NCBI GenBank assembly: GCA_035455245.1
Contig: DATIFN010000003.1
Location: forward strand, 36,309-100,308
Reading direction: 5' to 3'
Source of the DNA: UBA8516 sp035455245
GTDB lineage: Archaea; Thermoproteota; Nitrososphaeria; Nitrososphaerales; Nitrosopumilaceae
DNA length: 64,000 bases
The position numbers and the translations under genes are program-made. Shown here one piece after another: positions 7,566 through 15,670 of the stretch. The stretch's first letter is position 1. The number at the start of each line of letters is the position of its first letter. The notes below the pieces were generated by a model. It saw only the letters and a program-made list of their open reading frames with translations, searched no databases and had not been told where the DNA came from.

Positions 7566-8480
7566 TTAGATGTTTAGTGAATCCTTTAGGCCCTTGTACC
7601 TGTTTCTTATTGTAACTTCAGTAACCCCAGCCGCTAGTGCAATAACTTTTTGTGTCGTGTTTTCTCCGTTTAAAACACATGAAAGATAAAGTGCAGCAGC
7701 TGCGAGCCCCATAGGATCTTTTCCTGCTGTAATTTCTAACTTGTTTGCATCATTTAAAATCACAAGAGCTCTTCGTTTTACCTTTTCAGTCAATCCAGCT
7801 TCGCTTGCTATTCTGGACATACATTTTACTGGGTCAACTACTGGCATCTTTAGATCTAGTTCTCGCAAAAGGAGCCTATAGCATCGTGAAACATCTTTTC
7901 TTTTGATGTTTATTTCACTAGAAACATCGTTTAATGTTCTCGGTGTTCCACTATCTCTACATGCTGCATATAGTGCAGCGGCGAGAAGCCCTGGAATGGA
8001 TCGTCCCCTGACAAGGCCCTTATCGAGTGCCTTTCTGTAAATGTAAGCTGTCTTTTCTATTACTGCATCTGAAAGCGCAAGTTTGTCTTTTAATCTGCCT
8101 AGGTCGCTAAATGCCTGTCTAAAGTTTCTGTCGGAAGATTCGTGTGCTTGGCTTCTACTGTCCCATGTTCTAAGACGCTCTATCGTACTTTTCATGGATG
8201 CAGACAGTGGTTTTCCGGTTACATCCTTGTTTGCATGCCCAATTATGGTAGCAAGTCCCATGTCATGCATCGCAAGCGAGGTTGGTGAACCTGTTCTGCT
8301 TTTATCATCATATTCATCCTTTGAAAATGAACGCCATTCTGGACCTGAATCATCAACTCGTTCAGTAATAACAAAACCACATCCACCGCAAAACCTTTCA
8401 CCTGTTGTATTATCAGTCAGCATGGAGTTTTTTCCACAACGTGCGCATCTCATACCCGTGTTGAAAGTTTGTAAAACCAT
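7566..8480 (-). CDS. tfb: Transcription initiation factor TFB
   Basis: Archaeal TFIIB that recruits RNA polymerase to TBP-bound promoters. The N-terminal zinc ribbon is CARCGKNS...CGGCGFV; a B-reader/linker with RSFSKDEYDDKSRTGSP follows, then two cyclin-like repeats (from about residues 105 and 205), the second ending in the helix-turn-helix GVTEVTIRNRYKGL. 304 residues is the normal size. An alternative start at M10 (MRCARCG) is close to the consensus. Divergent from the TRAM-protein gene; thaumarchaea often carry several TFBs and which one this is cannot be told. Confidence 0.95.
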   Translation of the reverse strand: MVLQTFNTGMRCARCGKNSMLTDNTTGERFCGGCGFVITERVDDSGPEWRSFSKDEYDDKSRTGSPTSLAMHDMGLATIIGHANKDVTGKPLSASMKSTIERLRTWDSRSQAHESSDRNFRQAFSDLGRLKDKLALSDAVIEKTAYIYRKALDKGLVRGRSIPGLLAAALYAACRDSGTPRTLNDVSSEINIKRKDVSRCYRLLLRELDLKMPVVDPVKCMSRIASEAGLTEKVKRRALVILNDANKLEITAGKDPMGLAAAALYLSCVLNGENTTQKVIALAAGVTEVTIRNRYKGLKDSLNI

Positions 8481-8602
8481 GAATATCTGATATACATCTG
8501 TTGTCTCTCAATAAAAACCAGAGTATTTGCGGATTTTCTACCAAATAGACTTATTTTATGTGTAAGAAAAAAGAAAAGACCATTTTCAGGTCTGTTTTGT
8601 TA

Positions 8603-8662
8603 TTATTTACTCTTCTTTGTACTTTTTGATTTTGCTTTTGATTTGGCTTTTGCCATTCTCAT
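8603..8662 (-). CDS. Possible 19-residue lysine-rich peptide
   Basis: The 318-base gap between tfb and the TRAM gene holds, on the minus strand, ATG-AGA-ATG followed by Lys/Ala/Ser repeats (AKAKSKAKSKSTKKSK) and TAA. The regular KAKSK pattern is suggestive of a nucleic-acid-binding tail, but low-complexity DNA can give such frames by chance. Apart from this and the divergent promoters I see nothing else in the gap. Confidence 0.25.
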   Translation of the reverse strand: MRMAKAKSKAKSKSTKKSK

Positions 8663-8785
8663 TAAGTTTTTCCATTGCTATTAAGCGTGCTGAAATGATT
8701 CAATTTAGTCAATGATGCCAATTTTTTGTCGTGATCGCAATTTACATCCATTCTTATTGGGATTCAATTCATCATCATATTAGAA

Positions 8786-8793
8786 AGGAGGTG
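8786..8793 (+). promoter_or_regulatory. Strong Shine-Dalgarno site of the TRAM gene
   Basis: AGGAGGTG ends 5 bases before the ATG of the TRAM gene. This is the clearest Shine-Dalgarno site I noticed in a window where many genes look leaderless or weakly led; it implies a true 5' leader and high translation. Confidence 0.75.
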
Positions 8794-8798
8794 CAACG

Positions 8799-9110
8799 AT
8801 GAGTTATAACGACGGCGGTTATGGAAGATCGAACAGAGGATATGGCCGAGATAGAGGATATGGCGGCAATAGGCGATTTGACGATGGACCAAAACCAGTA
8901 GAAACCGGAAAAGAATACGACGTTTCCATAACGGAAATTAGCAGAAAAGGAGACGGTATCGCAAGAGTAGAAGGCTTTGTGATATTTGTCAAAAACGGCA
9001 AGGCTGGTCAGAACGCAAAAATAAAGATTACCCAAGTGGGTGGACGATTTGCTTCTGGTGAAATCGTAGAAAGTTCTACACAACCTGCAGCAGAATCAGC
9101 GGCTGAATAA
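8799..9110 (+). CDS. Glycine-rich TRAM-domain RNA-binding protein
   Basis: A 103-residue protein. Residues 1-30 form a Gly/Tyr/Arg-rich tail (GGYGRSNRGYGRDRGYGGNRR), followed by a TRAM domain: VETGKEYDVSITEISRKGDG, IARVEGFVIFVKNGKAGQNA, KIKITQVGGRFASGEIVE. Single-TRAM proteins in archaea act as RNA chaperones, functional analogues of bacterial cold-shock proteins; an RGG-like tail would add unspecific RNA binding. The C-terminus is short and acidic. Preceded by a strong ribosome binding site and followed by a T-rich stretch (9130-9160) that may terminate transcription. Confidence 0.9.
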   Translation: MSYNDGGYGRSNRGYGRDRGYGGNRRFDDGPKPVETGKEYDVSITEISRKGDGIARVEGFVIFVKNGKAGQNAKIKITQVGGRFASGEIVESSTQPAAESAAE

Positions 9111-9238
9111 GCAATCTGATCAATCCAAAAAACTAATTTTTTCCCAAATTTTTCTTTTTAATTATTCACGTACATGACAAGTGTTAAGACAATGCAAACT
9201 TAGATAATCTATTTAACAAGTGGTTGGCATTTTTTTAC

Positions 9239-10315
9239 GTGAAAGCCCTAGTCTATGAAGAATATGCACCTGATGATAATTTCAATAAAATTCTTAAAAT
9301 AAAAGAAATCCCAGAACCAAAACCAAAATCTAAAGAGGTTGTCTTTAAGGTAAAGGTAGCCGGCTTAAACTATGATGACATATGGGGAATGCGAGGAAAA
9401 CCAATCCAAATTCCTCTACCTCATATTTCTGGAACCGATGCGGCAGGGGAGGTTATCGCAGTTGGCGAAGAAGTGCAAAACATCAAAATTGGAGATAGAG
9501 TTGTGTCCCATGGAAATATTTCTTGCAGAGTTTGCATGGCGTGTACAGAGGGAAGGGAATATGATTGTAGAGATAGAAAAGTATGGGGTTTTCAAACAGG
9601 GCCATTGTGGGGCGGATACTGTGAAGCCACTCATCTACCAGAAGTAAATGTTGTAAAAATACCCCAAGGAGTAAGTTATGACGAGGCAGCAGCTGCCTCT
9701 ATGACTCTCATGACGTCATGGCACATGTTGGTTGGAAGAGCCAAAATCAAACCAGGTCAAACAGTTCTGATAATGGGTGGCGGTTCTGGAATGGGAACTT
9801 TTGGAATTCAGATAGCAAAATTGTATAACTGTGATGTTATTGCAACGGCAAGTCAAAGTAAACTTGAAAAATGCTTAGAAGTTGGTGCAGATTATGCAGT
9901 GGATCACCGAAAAGAGAATTGGGATAAAGAAGTATTTTCTATTACAAAAGAGATTGCTAAAAAGAAAGGACAGTCTCCAGGACTGGATGTTATCTTTGAG
10001 CATATTGGAGGTTCTCACTGGAATAAAGAACTGTCTTTACTAAAATATGGAGCAACACTTGTTACAACTGGGGCAACAACTGGTTATAATGTACATAGTG
10101 ATCTTCGTAATATTTTTTTCAAGGGAACTAATATCTTGGGATCTACACAAGGAACTAGGACAGAATTAGAAGTGGCCTTGTATTGGATGTCAAAAGGAAA
10201 AATAAAATCAATAGTTGATTCTACATATTCGTTAGAAAATGCAGTAGATGCTTATACAAAAATGCTTAGTGGAGAACATTTTGGCAAGATTCTGATCAAA
10301 CCAGATAAAAACTAG
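9239..10315 (+). CDS. MDR-family reductase, crotonyl/acryloyl-CoA reductase-like
   Basis: Medium-chain dehydrogenase/reductase, about 358 residues. I start at GTG (VKALVYEEYAP); a TTG five codons upstream is possible. The structural zinc site is CRVCMACTEGREYDC; the usual catalytic Cys is Asp (YDDIWGMRG) and GHE is GTD, so no catalytic zinc is expected. The cofactor loop is MGGGSGMGTFG. FEHIGGSHW resembles the FEHPG motif of crotonyl-CoA carboxylase/reductase, and the whole layout resembles acryloyl-CoA reductase of the 3-hydroxypropionate/4-hydroxybutyrate cycle. Thaumarchaea fix carbon by a version of this cycle, so acryloyl- or crotonyl-CoA reduction is a good guess, but quinone reductase is not excluded. 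Confidence 0.8.
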   Translation: MKALVYEEYAPDDNFNKILKIKEIPEPKPKSKEVVFKVKVAGLNYDDIWGMRGKPIQIPLPHISGTDAAGEVIAVGEEVQNIKIGDRVVSHGNISCRVCMACTEGREYDCRDRKVWGFQTGPLWGGYCEATHLPEVNVVKIPQGVSYDEAAAASMTLMTSWHMLVGRAKIKPGQTVLIMGGGSGMGTFGIQIAKLYNCDVIATASQSKLEKCLEVGADYAVDHRKENWDKEVFSITKEIAKKKGQSPGLDVIFEHIGGSHWNKELSLLKYGATLVTTGATTGYNVHSDLRNIFFKGTNILGSTQGTRTELEVALYWMSKGKIKSIVDSTYSLENAVDAYTKMLSGEHFGKILIKPDKN

Positions 10316-10486
10316 CGATTCCAATCAAATTTTAGTTTTTAATTTGCTAAATTCTGGCGTAGGAGTTGTCATATTGATTCCTACGAATGCATTATTTTGT
10401 TTTAAACAAAGTATTGTTTTGGAAAATACCACAAACGGTTGGGTATATTCGCTAGAATGAAATTACTATCAGGTTCAATTTTCTAG

Positions 10487-10792
10487 TCATCTTTTAGGCC
10501 CCACCATTTCATCACTTTTAACATCTTGATCCCATCTTCCACGATAACCTTTGACTAGTGCAACAAGTCCAGAACCAATCAGTGCCATTACTACGCCAAA
10601 GAAAATTATTTTGTCTTGCATGGTAATATTACAATAAGATGAATCGGTTTCTGATTCTGTATAGTCAATACAGTTTCCAAATTCGTTTACCTGAACTGTA
10701 AATTCTAAAAATGGCCCCCCAAGTATCCCCAAAACAAGAAAGCCGGCAAAAACAAGCACTATTCCTAACATTACAAAGCGAGTATCGCTCAC
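10487..10792 (-). CDS. Two-helix membrane protein
   Basis: A 101-residue protein with membrane segments at about residues 7-27 (MLGIVLVFAGFLVLGILGG) and 62-85 (IIFFGVVMALIGSGLVALVKG). An external loop of about 35 residues holds two cysteines (NCIDY, SYCNI) that could form a disulfide. The C-terminal tail is charged and cytoplasmic by the positive-inside rule. No family recognised. The 170-base stretch downstream, up to the MDR gene, shows no further gene. Confidence 0.7.
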   Translation of the reverse strand: MSDTRFVMLGIVLVFAGFLVLGILGGPFLEFTVQVNEFGNCIDYTESETDSSYCNITMQDKIIFFGVVMALIGSGLVALVKGYRGRWDQDVKSDEMVGPKR

Positions 10793-10856
10793 AGAGTAAA
10801 TTGCAGCGTGTGATATTTAATGTTGTAAGGATACTATCCCAGTAGGTAAAGATTAA

Positions 10857-12119
10857 ATGGTTTTTGGATGGGGTAAGAAAAAGTCTATAGAGCCCACCCA
10901 ATTAGTAAAACAAATTTCTTTAGATAAAATAGACGGAATGTTACAAGAAAAAAATAATCAATTAAGCAATCAAATTATCGAAAAATCAAAACCAATTAGA
11001 AACAAAATAGAAACCTCCCGAAAAGAAATCATGAATATAATTTCACAGTTTGAATCAGATGATCTTGGATCCCAAGATGTGGACAAAAACTTGCGAGTAA
11101 TTATTGAGCGAGGCAAGAGTTCTGTTATTGCGGGGGTAAGAAAAGAAGCCTCACAAAAATTAGATGAGATAGAAAAATACCAAGATGTGGTAAATCTAAA
11201 TACTGATATTGCTCAGCTTCTAAAAAGGGTTGGCGATATATTAGGTCCAAATTCAAGAGTGATGCATGTTTTTGCAAGAAAGTACGCAGACAAGCTTAAA
11301 GAAATTCTAGCAGAAATTTCGAAAGCCAAAGCAGAATTACAGAAATTTGTTGATGAACATAATGAACTTGATTCGAGCATTTCAAATATTTTAGAATGGT
11401 CAACAAAGATTACCAATTCAAAAAAAGACATTGAGGTAAAAAATAATGCCATAGCAAGAACAAAAGAAGAGATTCAACAAATCACTCAAACAATTCAAAA
11501 TTTGGAAGAAGAGATCAGGAATCTGAAATCAAGTGAAAACTATATTGAATTTCTTAATGGTAAAAAACAACTAGAATCACTGAACACCGAAAGGGACAGG
11601 ATTAAAAATTCCATGGATTTCCAGTTTTCAAAAATTTCAAGACCACTTGGCAAATATAGCTATGTTTCTTCACTTGAAAAGCCATTAAAAGTAGTGATGG
11701 AAAAAATAATTGAAAATCCATATGATGTCATCACTAATGAAACCAAAAATGCGGCAATTGAAGTCTTACAAGCAGTAATCAAGTCAGTGGTAGCAGGCAA
11801 CATTTCTGTCAAGGATACCGACAAATCTGTTGAACAAATTGAAGAGACAATTGTCAGATTAGACGAATTCTTGAGGCTAAAAAATGATTTATTAAAAAAA
11901 AGAAATTCGTTGGAACAAAGCCTTCTTTTCAACAGCAAAGACCTAGAAGAAAAAGAAAAGAATCTTGTAAGAATAAAGGAACACAAAATAGAATATGAAT
12001 CTGAAATTACAAGTCTTGAAAGTAAAATCAATGAATCAGCGAAACTTATACCACAGATTGTAAAAAACACGGAATCCAAATTAAGTGAAATTTTAGGAAC
12101 AAAGTTTACCATAATTTGA
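10857..12119 (+). CDS. Long coiled-coil protein
   Basis: A 420-residue protein, nearly all coiled coil. The N-terminus VFGWGKKKS is short, hydrophobic-aromatic and basic and could touch a membrane. Heptads run through residues 20-230 and 320-410 with a break around 230-310 (FSKISRPLGKYSYVSSLEKPLKVVMEKIIENPYDV). No ATPase heads as in SMC proteins. Thaumarchaea encode several such proteins of unknown function; a scaffold or cytoskeletal helper is an inference. It lies 37 bases upstream of the JAMM gene on the same strand. Confidence 0.75.
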   Translation: MVFGWGKKKSIEPTQLVKQISLDKIDGMLQEKNNQLSNQIIEKSKPIRNKIETSRKEIMNIISQFESDDLGSQDVDKNLRVIIERGKSSVIAGVRKEASQKLDEIEKYQDVVNLNTDIAQLLKRVGDILGPNSRVMHVFARKYADKLKEILAEISKAKAELQKFVDEHNELDSSISNILEWSTKITNSKKDIEVKNNAIARTKEEIQQITQTIQNLEEEIRNLKSSENYIEFLNGKKQLESLNTERDRIKNSMDFQFSKISRPLGKYSYVSSLEKPLKVVMEKIIENPYDVITNETKNAAIEVLQAVIKSVVAGNISVKDTDKSVEQIEETIVRLDEFLRLKNDLLKKRNSLEQSLLFNSKDLEEKEKNLVRIKEHKIEYESEITSLESKINESAKLIPQIVKNTESKLSEILGTKFTII

Positions 12120-12156
12120 TTTAACATTAATTAGATTGAAGGGGTAATCTTTTCTT

Positions 12157-12555
12157 ATGATATTTAAGAAAGCAAGGCTGCAGCGCACCATAACTGTCAC
12201 AAAAGAGACACGTGATGGAATCTTGACATATTGTAAGATGAATCATCCATATGAAGGAATTTTGATCCTTCGTGGAAAATCAAACAGGGGAAATGTCGTA
12301 GTAGATGGTCTTGTGATTCCACCATTTTCACACCATGGACCTACGTTTGCAGGGTTTCCTCATTCATTTTTGCCTTTTGATCCAAGTTATGTAGGAACAG
12401 TTCATTCACATCCAAGCGGTTCTGCACAACCATCTGTTACGGATCTGCACAATTTCTTTGGTTTTGTATCAATGATTGTTAAATCACCTTACGAGAACGA
12501 GGATATTTTTGCGTATGACAGAGACGGCAATAGTCTTCCAGTAACAATCAGTTAG
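12157..12555 (+). CDS. JAMM/MPN-type metalloprotease
   Basis: A 132-residue single-domain JAB1/MPN protein. The zinc signature is complete: E33 (EGILILRG), H83-x-H85 (VHSHPSG), S93 and D96 (SVTD). Such archaeal proteins cleave isopeptide bonds or release small ubiquitin-like modifiers (SAMP-type). An apparent insertion around residues 57-76 (SHHGPTFAGFPHSFLPFDPS) is histidine- and aromatic-rich and may shape the substrate groove. Substrate unknown; no ubiquitin-like gene is obvious next to it. Confidence 0.9.
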   Translation: MIFKKARLQRTITVTKETRDGILTYCKMNHPYEGILILRGKSNRGNVVVDGLVIPPFSHHGPTFAGFPHSFLPFDPSYVGTVHSHPSGSAQPSVTDLHNFFGFVSMIVKSPYENEDIFAYDRDGNSLPVTIS

Positions 12556-12595
12556 GTGAAATTCTGACAAAAACTTATAAGCTTTTTGAAACAAA

Positions 12596-12901
12596 GTGAA
12601 GTGTTTGGATAGACAGTATAAGACTTATCTAATTTTCCTTTTCGGTTCACTTGCTATCAGCATTGGGTTACAATACCTCTTAGGATTCCCTTGGGGATTG
12701 ATGGCCTCCTTGGCACTTTTCATATTATTTCCCCTCATCATCAGAAGGCGAGCACTTAGAAGAATGGGAGGATTTGGAGAGGGTGGCGGATTCTTTGGTC
12801 AGAGCCAGAGCGTAAAATACATCTGTCTTACATGCAACAACAAGTACAAAGGTGGTGCCTGTCCACGATGCGGTTCCAAGATGAAAAGAGCAGATTTCTA
12901 A
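12596..12901 (+). CDS. Membrane protein with C-terminal zinc ribbon
   Basis: A 101-residue protein. Two membrane helices (about residues 11-28 and 32-48) are followed by a basic stretch (IIRRRALRRMGG), a Gly-rich linker and a C-terminal zinc ribbon CLTCNNKYKGGACPRCGSK. The ribbon is cytoplasmic by charge. The GTG start may instead be TTG three codons later. A similar architecture recurs at 32004-32264. Function unknown. Confidence 0.7.
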   Translation: MKCLDRQYKTYLIFLFGSLAISIGLQYLLGFPWGLMASLALFILFPLIIRRRALRRMGGFGEGGGFFGQSQSVKYICLTCNNKYKGGACPRCGSKMKRADF

Positions 12902-12918
12902 AAGACCATTAATTCAAC

Positions 12919-13236
12919 ATGACTCTTGAAGAACTAAGGAAGAAGGCATTATTTCAAAATACCATAGATACTTGGATAATGGCGTGCAGTGAAAATAAAA
13001 CAGAATGGTTTTCTCCACAAAATTACAAAAAATTCATAAGTTATCTTTCTACCAGTGGTCTTAAGATGCAAAAATTTCCTCTGTGTATTAAAGAATCTGG
13101 TGGCATGTATGAAAGAGGTAGAGACAAGACAGAGTTTGCAGAAATATTATCACATGAAACCGATCCAAATGCAGCAGCATACACTTTGAGATTAAATGAT
13201 GATGTGATAAAATTAATTCGTCAGTTCAAGCCCTAA
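12919..13236 (+). CDS. Hypothetical protein
   Basis: A 105-residue protein with mixed helix and strand pattern, no motif recognised. The 3' end overlaps the convergent permease gene by 4 bases. It starts 17 bases after the zinc-ribbon membrane gene and probably shares its message. Confidence 0.65.
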   Translation: MTLEELRKKALFQNTIDTWIMACSENKTEWFSPQNYKKFISYLSTSGLKMQKFPLCIKESGGMYERGRDKTEFAEILSHETDPNAAAYTLRLNDDVIKLIRQFKP

Positions 13237-14588
13237 CGTTTTAGTCGTGGGTTTGCTACTCTATCCATCGCGTTTCCAATAAACACAAAGGCAAGACCAG
13301 TTATTGCAATCATTATTCCTGGAGGCAGGATCCACCACCAAAGACCACGAGCTGCAGCTCCAAAAGAATTCGCGTCATGAAGTATCTGGCCCCATGTAGG
13401 AAAAGTAGGATCTCCTAGCCCCAAAAAGCTAAGCCCAGCTTCAGTAGTAATTGCCGCAGGTACAGAGATTGCAATGCTTGCAAAGGTGTATGGCAATAAC
13501 TGCGGCAGAATGTGTTTGAATATTATTTTGATATCTTTTTCTCCCATGAGTTTAGCAGCCTCAATGTACTGCAGGGTTTTGATTTGAATTGCCATGCTTC
13601 TTGAAACCTTTGCAATACCAACCCATCCAAATATCACCAAGAATCCAACTATCAAAAATATACTGTTCCCAATGGATACTGCTAAAATTATCAATAACGG
13701 AAGGGCAGGAAGTGCGTAAATTACATCATTAAACCGCATAAGAGATTCGTCTGTTTTTTTGCCCTTGTAACCAGCGTATACTCCATAGATTAGTCCGATA
13801 AGAACAGAACCTAAGGCTACTGCAATTCCAATAAACATTGCAAGAGGAGTTCCCCACAGTAATCCAACAGCAAGATCCCGTCTTAAATCATCAGTACCCA
13901 TAATCCCATATACCTTGCCGCCAAGGATTAGCTTTGAACTAATGATATCTGCCTTAGAATCAACATTATAAAATTTCATTTGGAAAACATATCTGCCTTT
14001 CAAGATTTTGTTTTGATCAGTTTCGGAAAAAACTACATCTTCTGCAGACAGCAAGTCGGTGGAGAATCCAAAATTGTTTGTATTTTTTCGAAGATTTTTT
14101 TTCACAGAATCATCGGTTGAAAATATTTGTTCAGAGTAAATAGAACCATCTGATTGTGGGAGTGATCTTGATATTAAATCAATCTTTAATCCATCAGGAC
14201 GCGTTACTGACATTTGGAATAATGGAGCACCAGAATATTTTGCAGAATAGTCATAGATAAAGTCACTTGGAAATCCATCATACTGATAATCAATAGCAAA
14301 GGTTTGTGAGAAGGTTGAAATGTTTCCATTCGTTTGTGATGAGGTTTGTGGATATTTGAGAATTTTGTGTTCGGGAATTTTTTCTGCGCTAAGATAGTTT
14401 ACCCAGGCAGGCATTGATGATTTTGGAAAAGTTATCCAACTTGATGGATTATTCCATTCTTTAAATGTCTCAGCAGGGATCGTTGTGACAGCAATTATTG
14501 ACAAGACAAAAAGCATTATTAGTATACCTATTCCTGCAAGCCCTATCGTACTTCTTGAAAATTCTTTCCAGATTTCCTTTGTTCTCAT
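13233..14588 (-). CDS. Peptide/nickel-type ABC permease (DppC-like) with large external insertion
   Basis: Membrane permease of an oligopeptide-type ABC importer. Helix 1 is at residues 17-35; residues 36 to about 228 form an unusual soluble, presumably extracellular insertion before GTDDLRRDLAVGLLWGTPLA, the usual start of the permease core. The ATPase-contact EAA motif is EAAKLMGEKDIKIIFKHILP. Family members often have a short loop here; 451 residues is about 150 longer than normal. Its ATG overlaps the DppB-like stop (4 bases), so the pair is translationally coupled. Substrate unknown. Confidence 0.88.
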   Translation of the reverse strand: MRTKEIWKEFSRSTIGLAGIGILIMLFVLSIIAVTTIPAETFKEWNNPSSWITFPKSSMPAWVNYLSAEKIPEHKILKYPQTSSQTNGNISTFSQTFAIDYQYDGFPSDFIYDYSAKYSGAPLFQMSVTRPDGLKIDLISRSLPQSDGSIYSEQIFSTDDSVKKNLRKNTNNFGFSTDLLSAEDVVFSETDQNKILKGRYVFQMKFYNVDSKADIISSKLILGGKVYGIMGTDDLRRDLAVGLLWGTPLAMFIGIAVALGSVLIGLIYGVYAGYKGKKTDESLMRFNDVIYALPALPLLIILAVSIGNSIFLIVGFLVIFGWVGIAKVSRSMAIQIKTLQYIEAAKLMGEKDIKIIFKHILPQLLPYTFASIAISVPAAITTEAGLSFLGLGDPTFPTWGQILHDANSFGAAARGLWWWILPPGIMIAITGLAFVFIGNAMDRVANPRLKR

Positions 14589-15634
14589 CCTGTCCTCACC
14601 CTTGGGTCAAAGTAACCATAAAGGATATCAGCCAAAAATATACTTGCAAGGAAAAAAGCAGTTAGCACATATGTTGCACCTATTATCACAGGAAGGTCCA
14701 AAACGTTAATTGCCTCATAGTAAAGCCGACCCATGCCAGGCCAGTCAAATACTGCCTCTGTAATTATTGCACCTCCAAGCGAACCTGAAAGACTCAGTGC
14801 AAGCACCGTAACAATTGGGGGTGCTGCATTTTTTAGTGCATGTTTGTAAAGTATTTTTTTTTCTGGAATGCCAATGGCTCTTTTTGCAGTTACAAAATCT
14901 TCTTGTAAGACACCGATCATAAAGTTTCGTACAAGATAAGCCCATGAACCAAATCCAATCAATATCAACGTGATGACAGGAAGCGTCATGTGGTACAACA
15001 ATGCGCCAATATATCCTGGATCGGTGGCGGGAATAAGTGGCGTTGCTCTTGCAGGAAATATCTGGTACGTAAATGAAAAGACGAAGATCATCAGCATGCC
15101 TATCCACCAGACAGGAAAGCTACTACTTACTACAGCGAAAGTAGAAGTCAATCTGTCAAGTTTGGAATTTATTTTATTGGCAGAAAGTGCCCCGATAAAT
15201 ATTCCAATTAAAGAAATGATCACAGTTGCGGTGGTAAAAAGCAAAATCGTTCTTGGTAGTTTTTCAAGCAAGATGTCTTTGACATTAGACGAACCAGAGT
15301 CACTTGTGAGAAATGTTGCATGACCAAAATCAAGAATTAAAATTTTGTACATTGATAAACCTAATTTCGGTGGATAATACCATGGAGCATCAAGACCTAA
15401 TGCAACAGTCCTTGTTTTGATACAGTTTTGAATGAACCCTTCTACTTCTTCTGGGCTTAAACCTTTTACAATGTTTGGATTGTTAGTGACACCTTCTCTG
15501 CATTCAATGGCAACGCTTTGATTTAGTATACTATCCATGTTGGAACCAACAAGTGCTATTGTAACAAGTAGTGTAGCCATGAGAACCCCAAACATCGTTA
15601 TTGCGCGAGTCAAGAGATATCGCTTGAAGCTCAT
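14585..15634 (-). CDS. Peptide/nickel-type ABC permease (DppB-like)
   Basis: Second permease of the importer, about 349 residues from ATG (MSFKRYLLTRAIT); a TTG seven codons upstream is possible. There are about six membrane helices, a long first external loop with two cysteines (IECREG, NCIKTR) and the ATPase-contact motif TAKRAIGIPEKKILYKHALKNA. It follows the binding-protein gene by about 36 bases and is coupled to the DppC-like gene. No ATP-binding subunits lie in this cluster. Confidence 0.88.
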   Translation of the reverse strand: MSFKRYLLTRAITMFGVLMATLLVTIALVGSNMDSILNQSVAIECREGVTNNPNIVKGLSPEEVEGFIQNCIKTRTVALGLDAPWYYPPKLGLSMYKILILDFGHATFLTSDSGSSNVKDILLEKLPRTILLFTTATVIISLIGIFIGALSANKINSKLDRLTSTFAVVSSSFPVWWIGMLMIFVFSFTYQIFPARATPLIPATDPGYIGALLYHMTLPVITLILIGFGSWAYLVRNFMIGVLQEDFVTAKRAIGIPEKKILYKHALKNAAPPIVTVLALSLSGSLGGAIITEAVFDWPGMGRLYYEAINVLDLPVIIGATYVLTAFFLASIFLADILYGYFDPRVRTG

Positions 15635-15670
15635 TTTGCGATTATTTACCCCCAAAATTTAACAACATAT

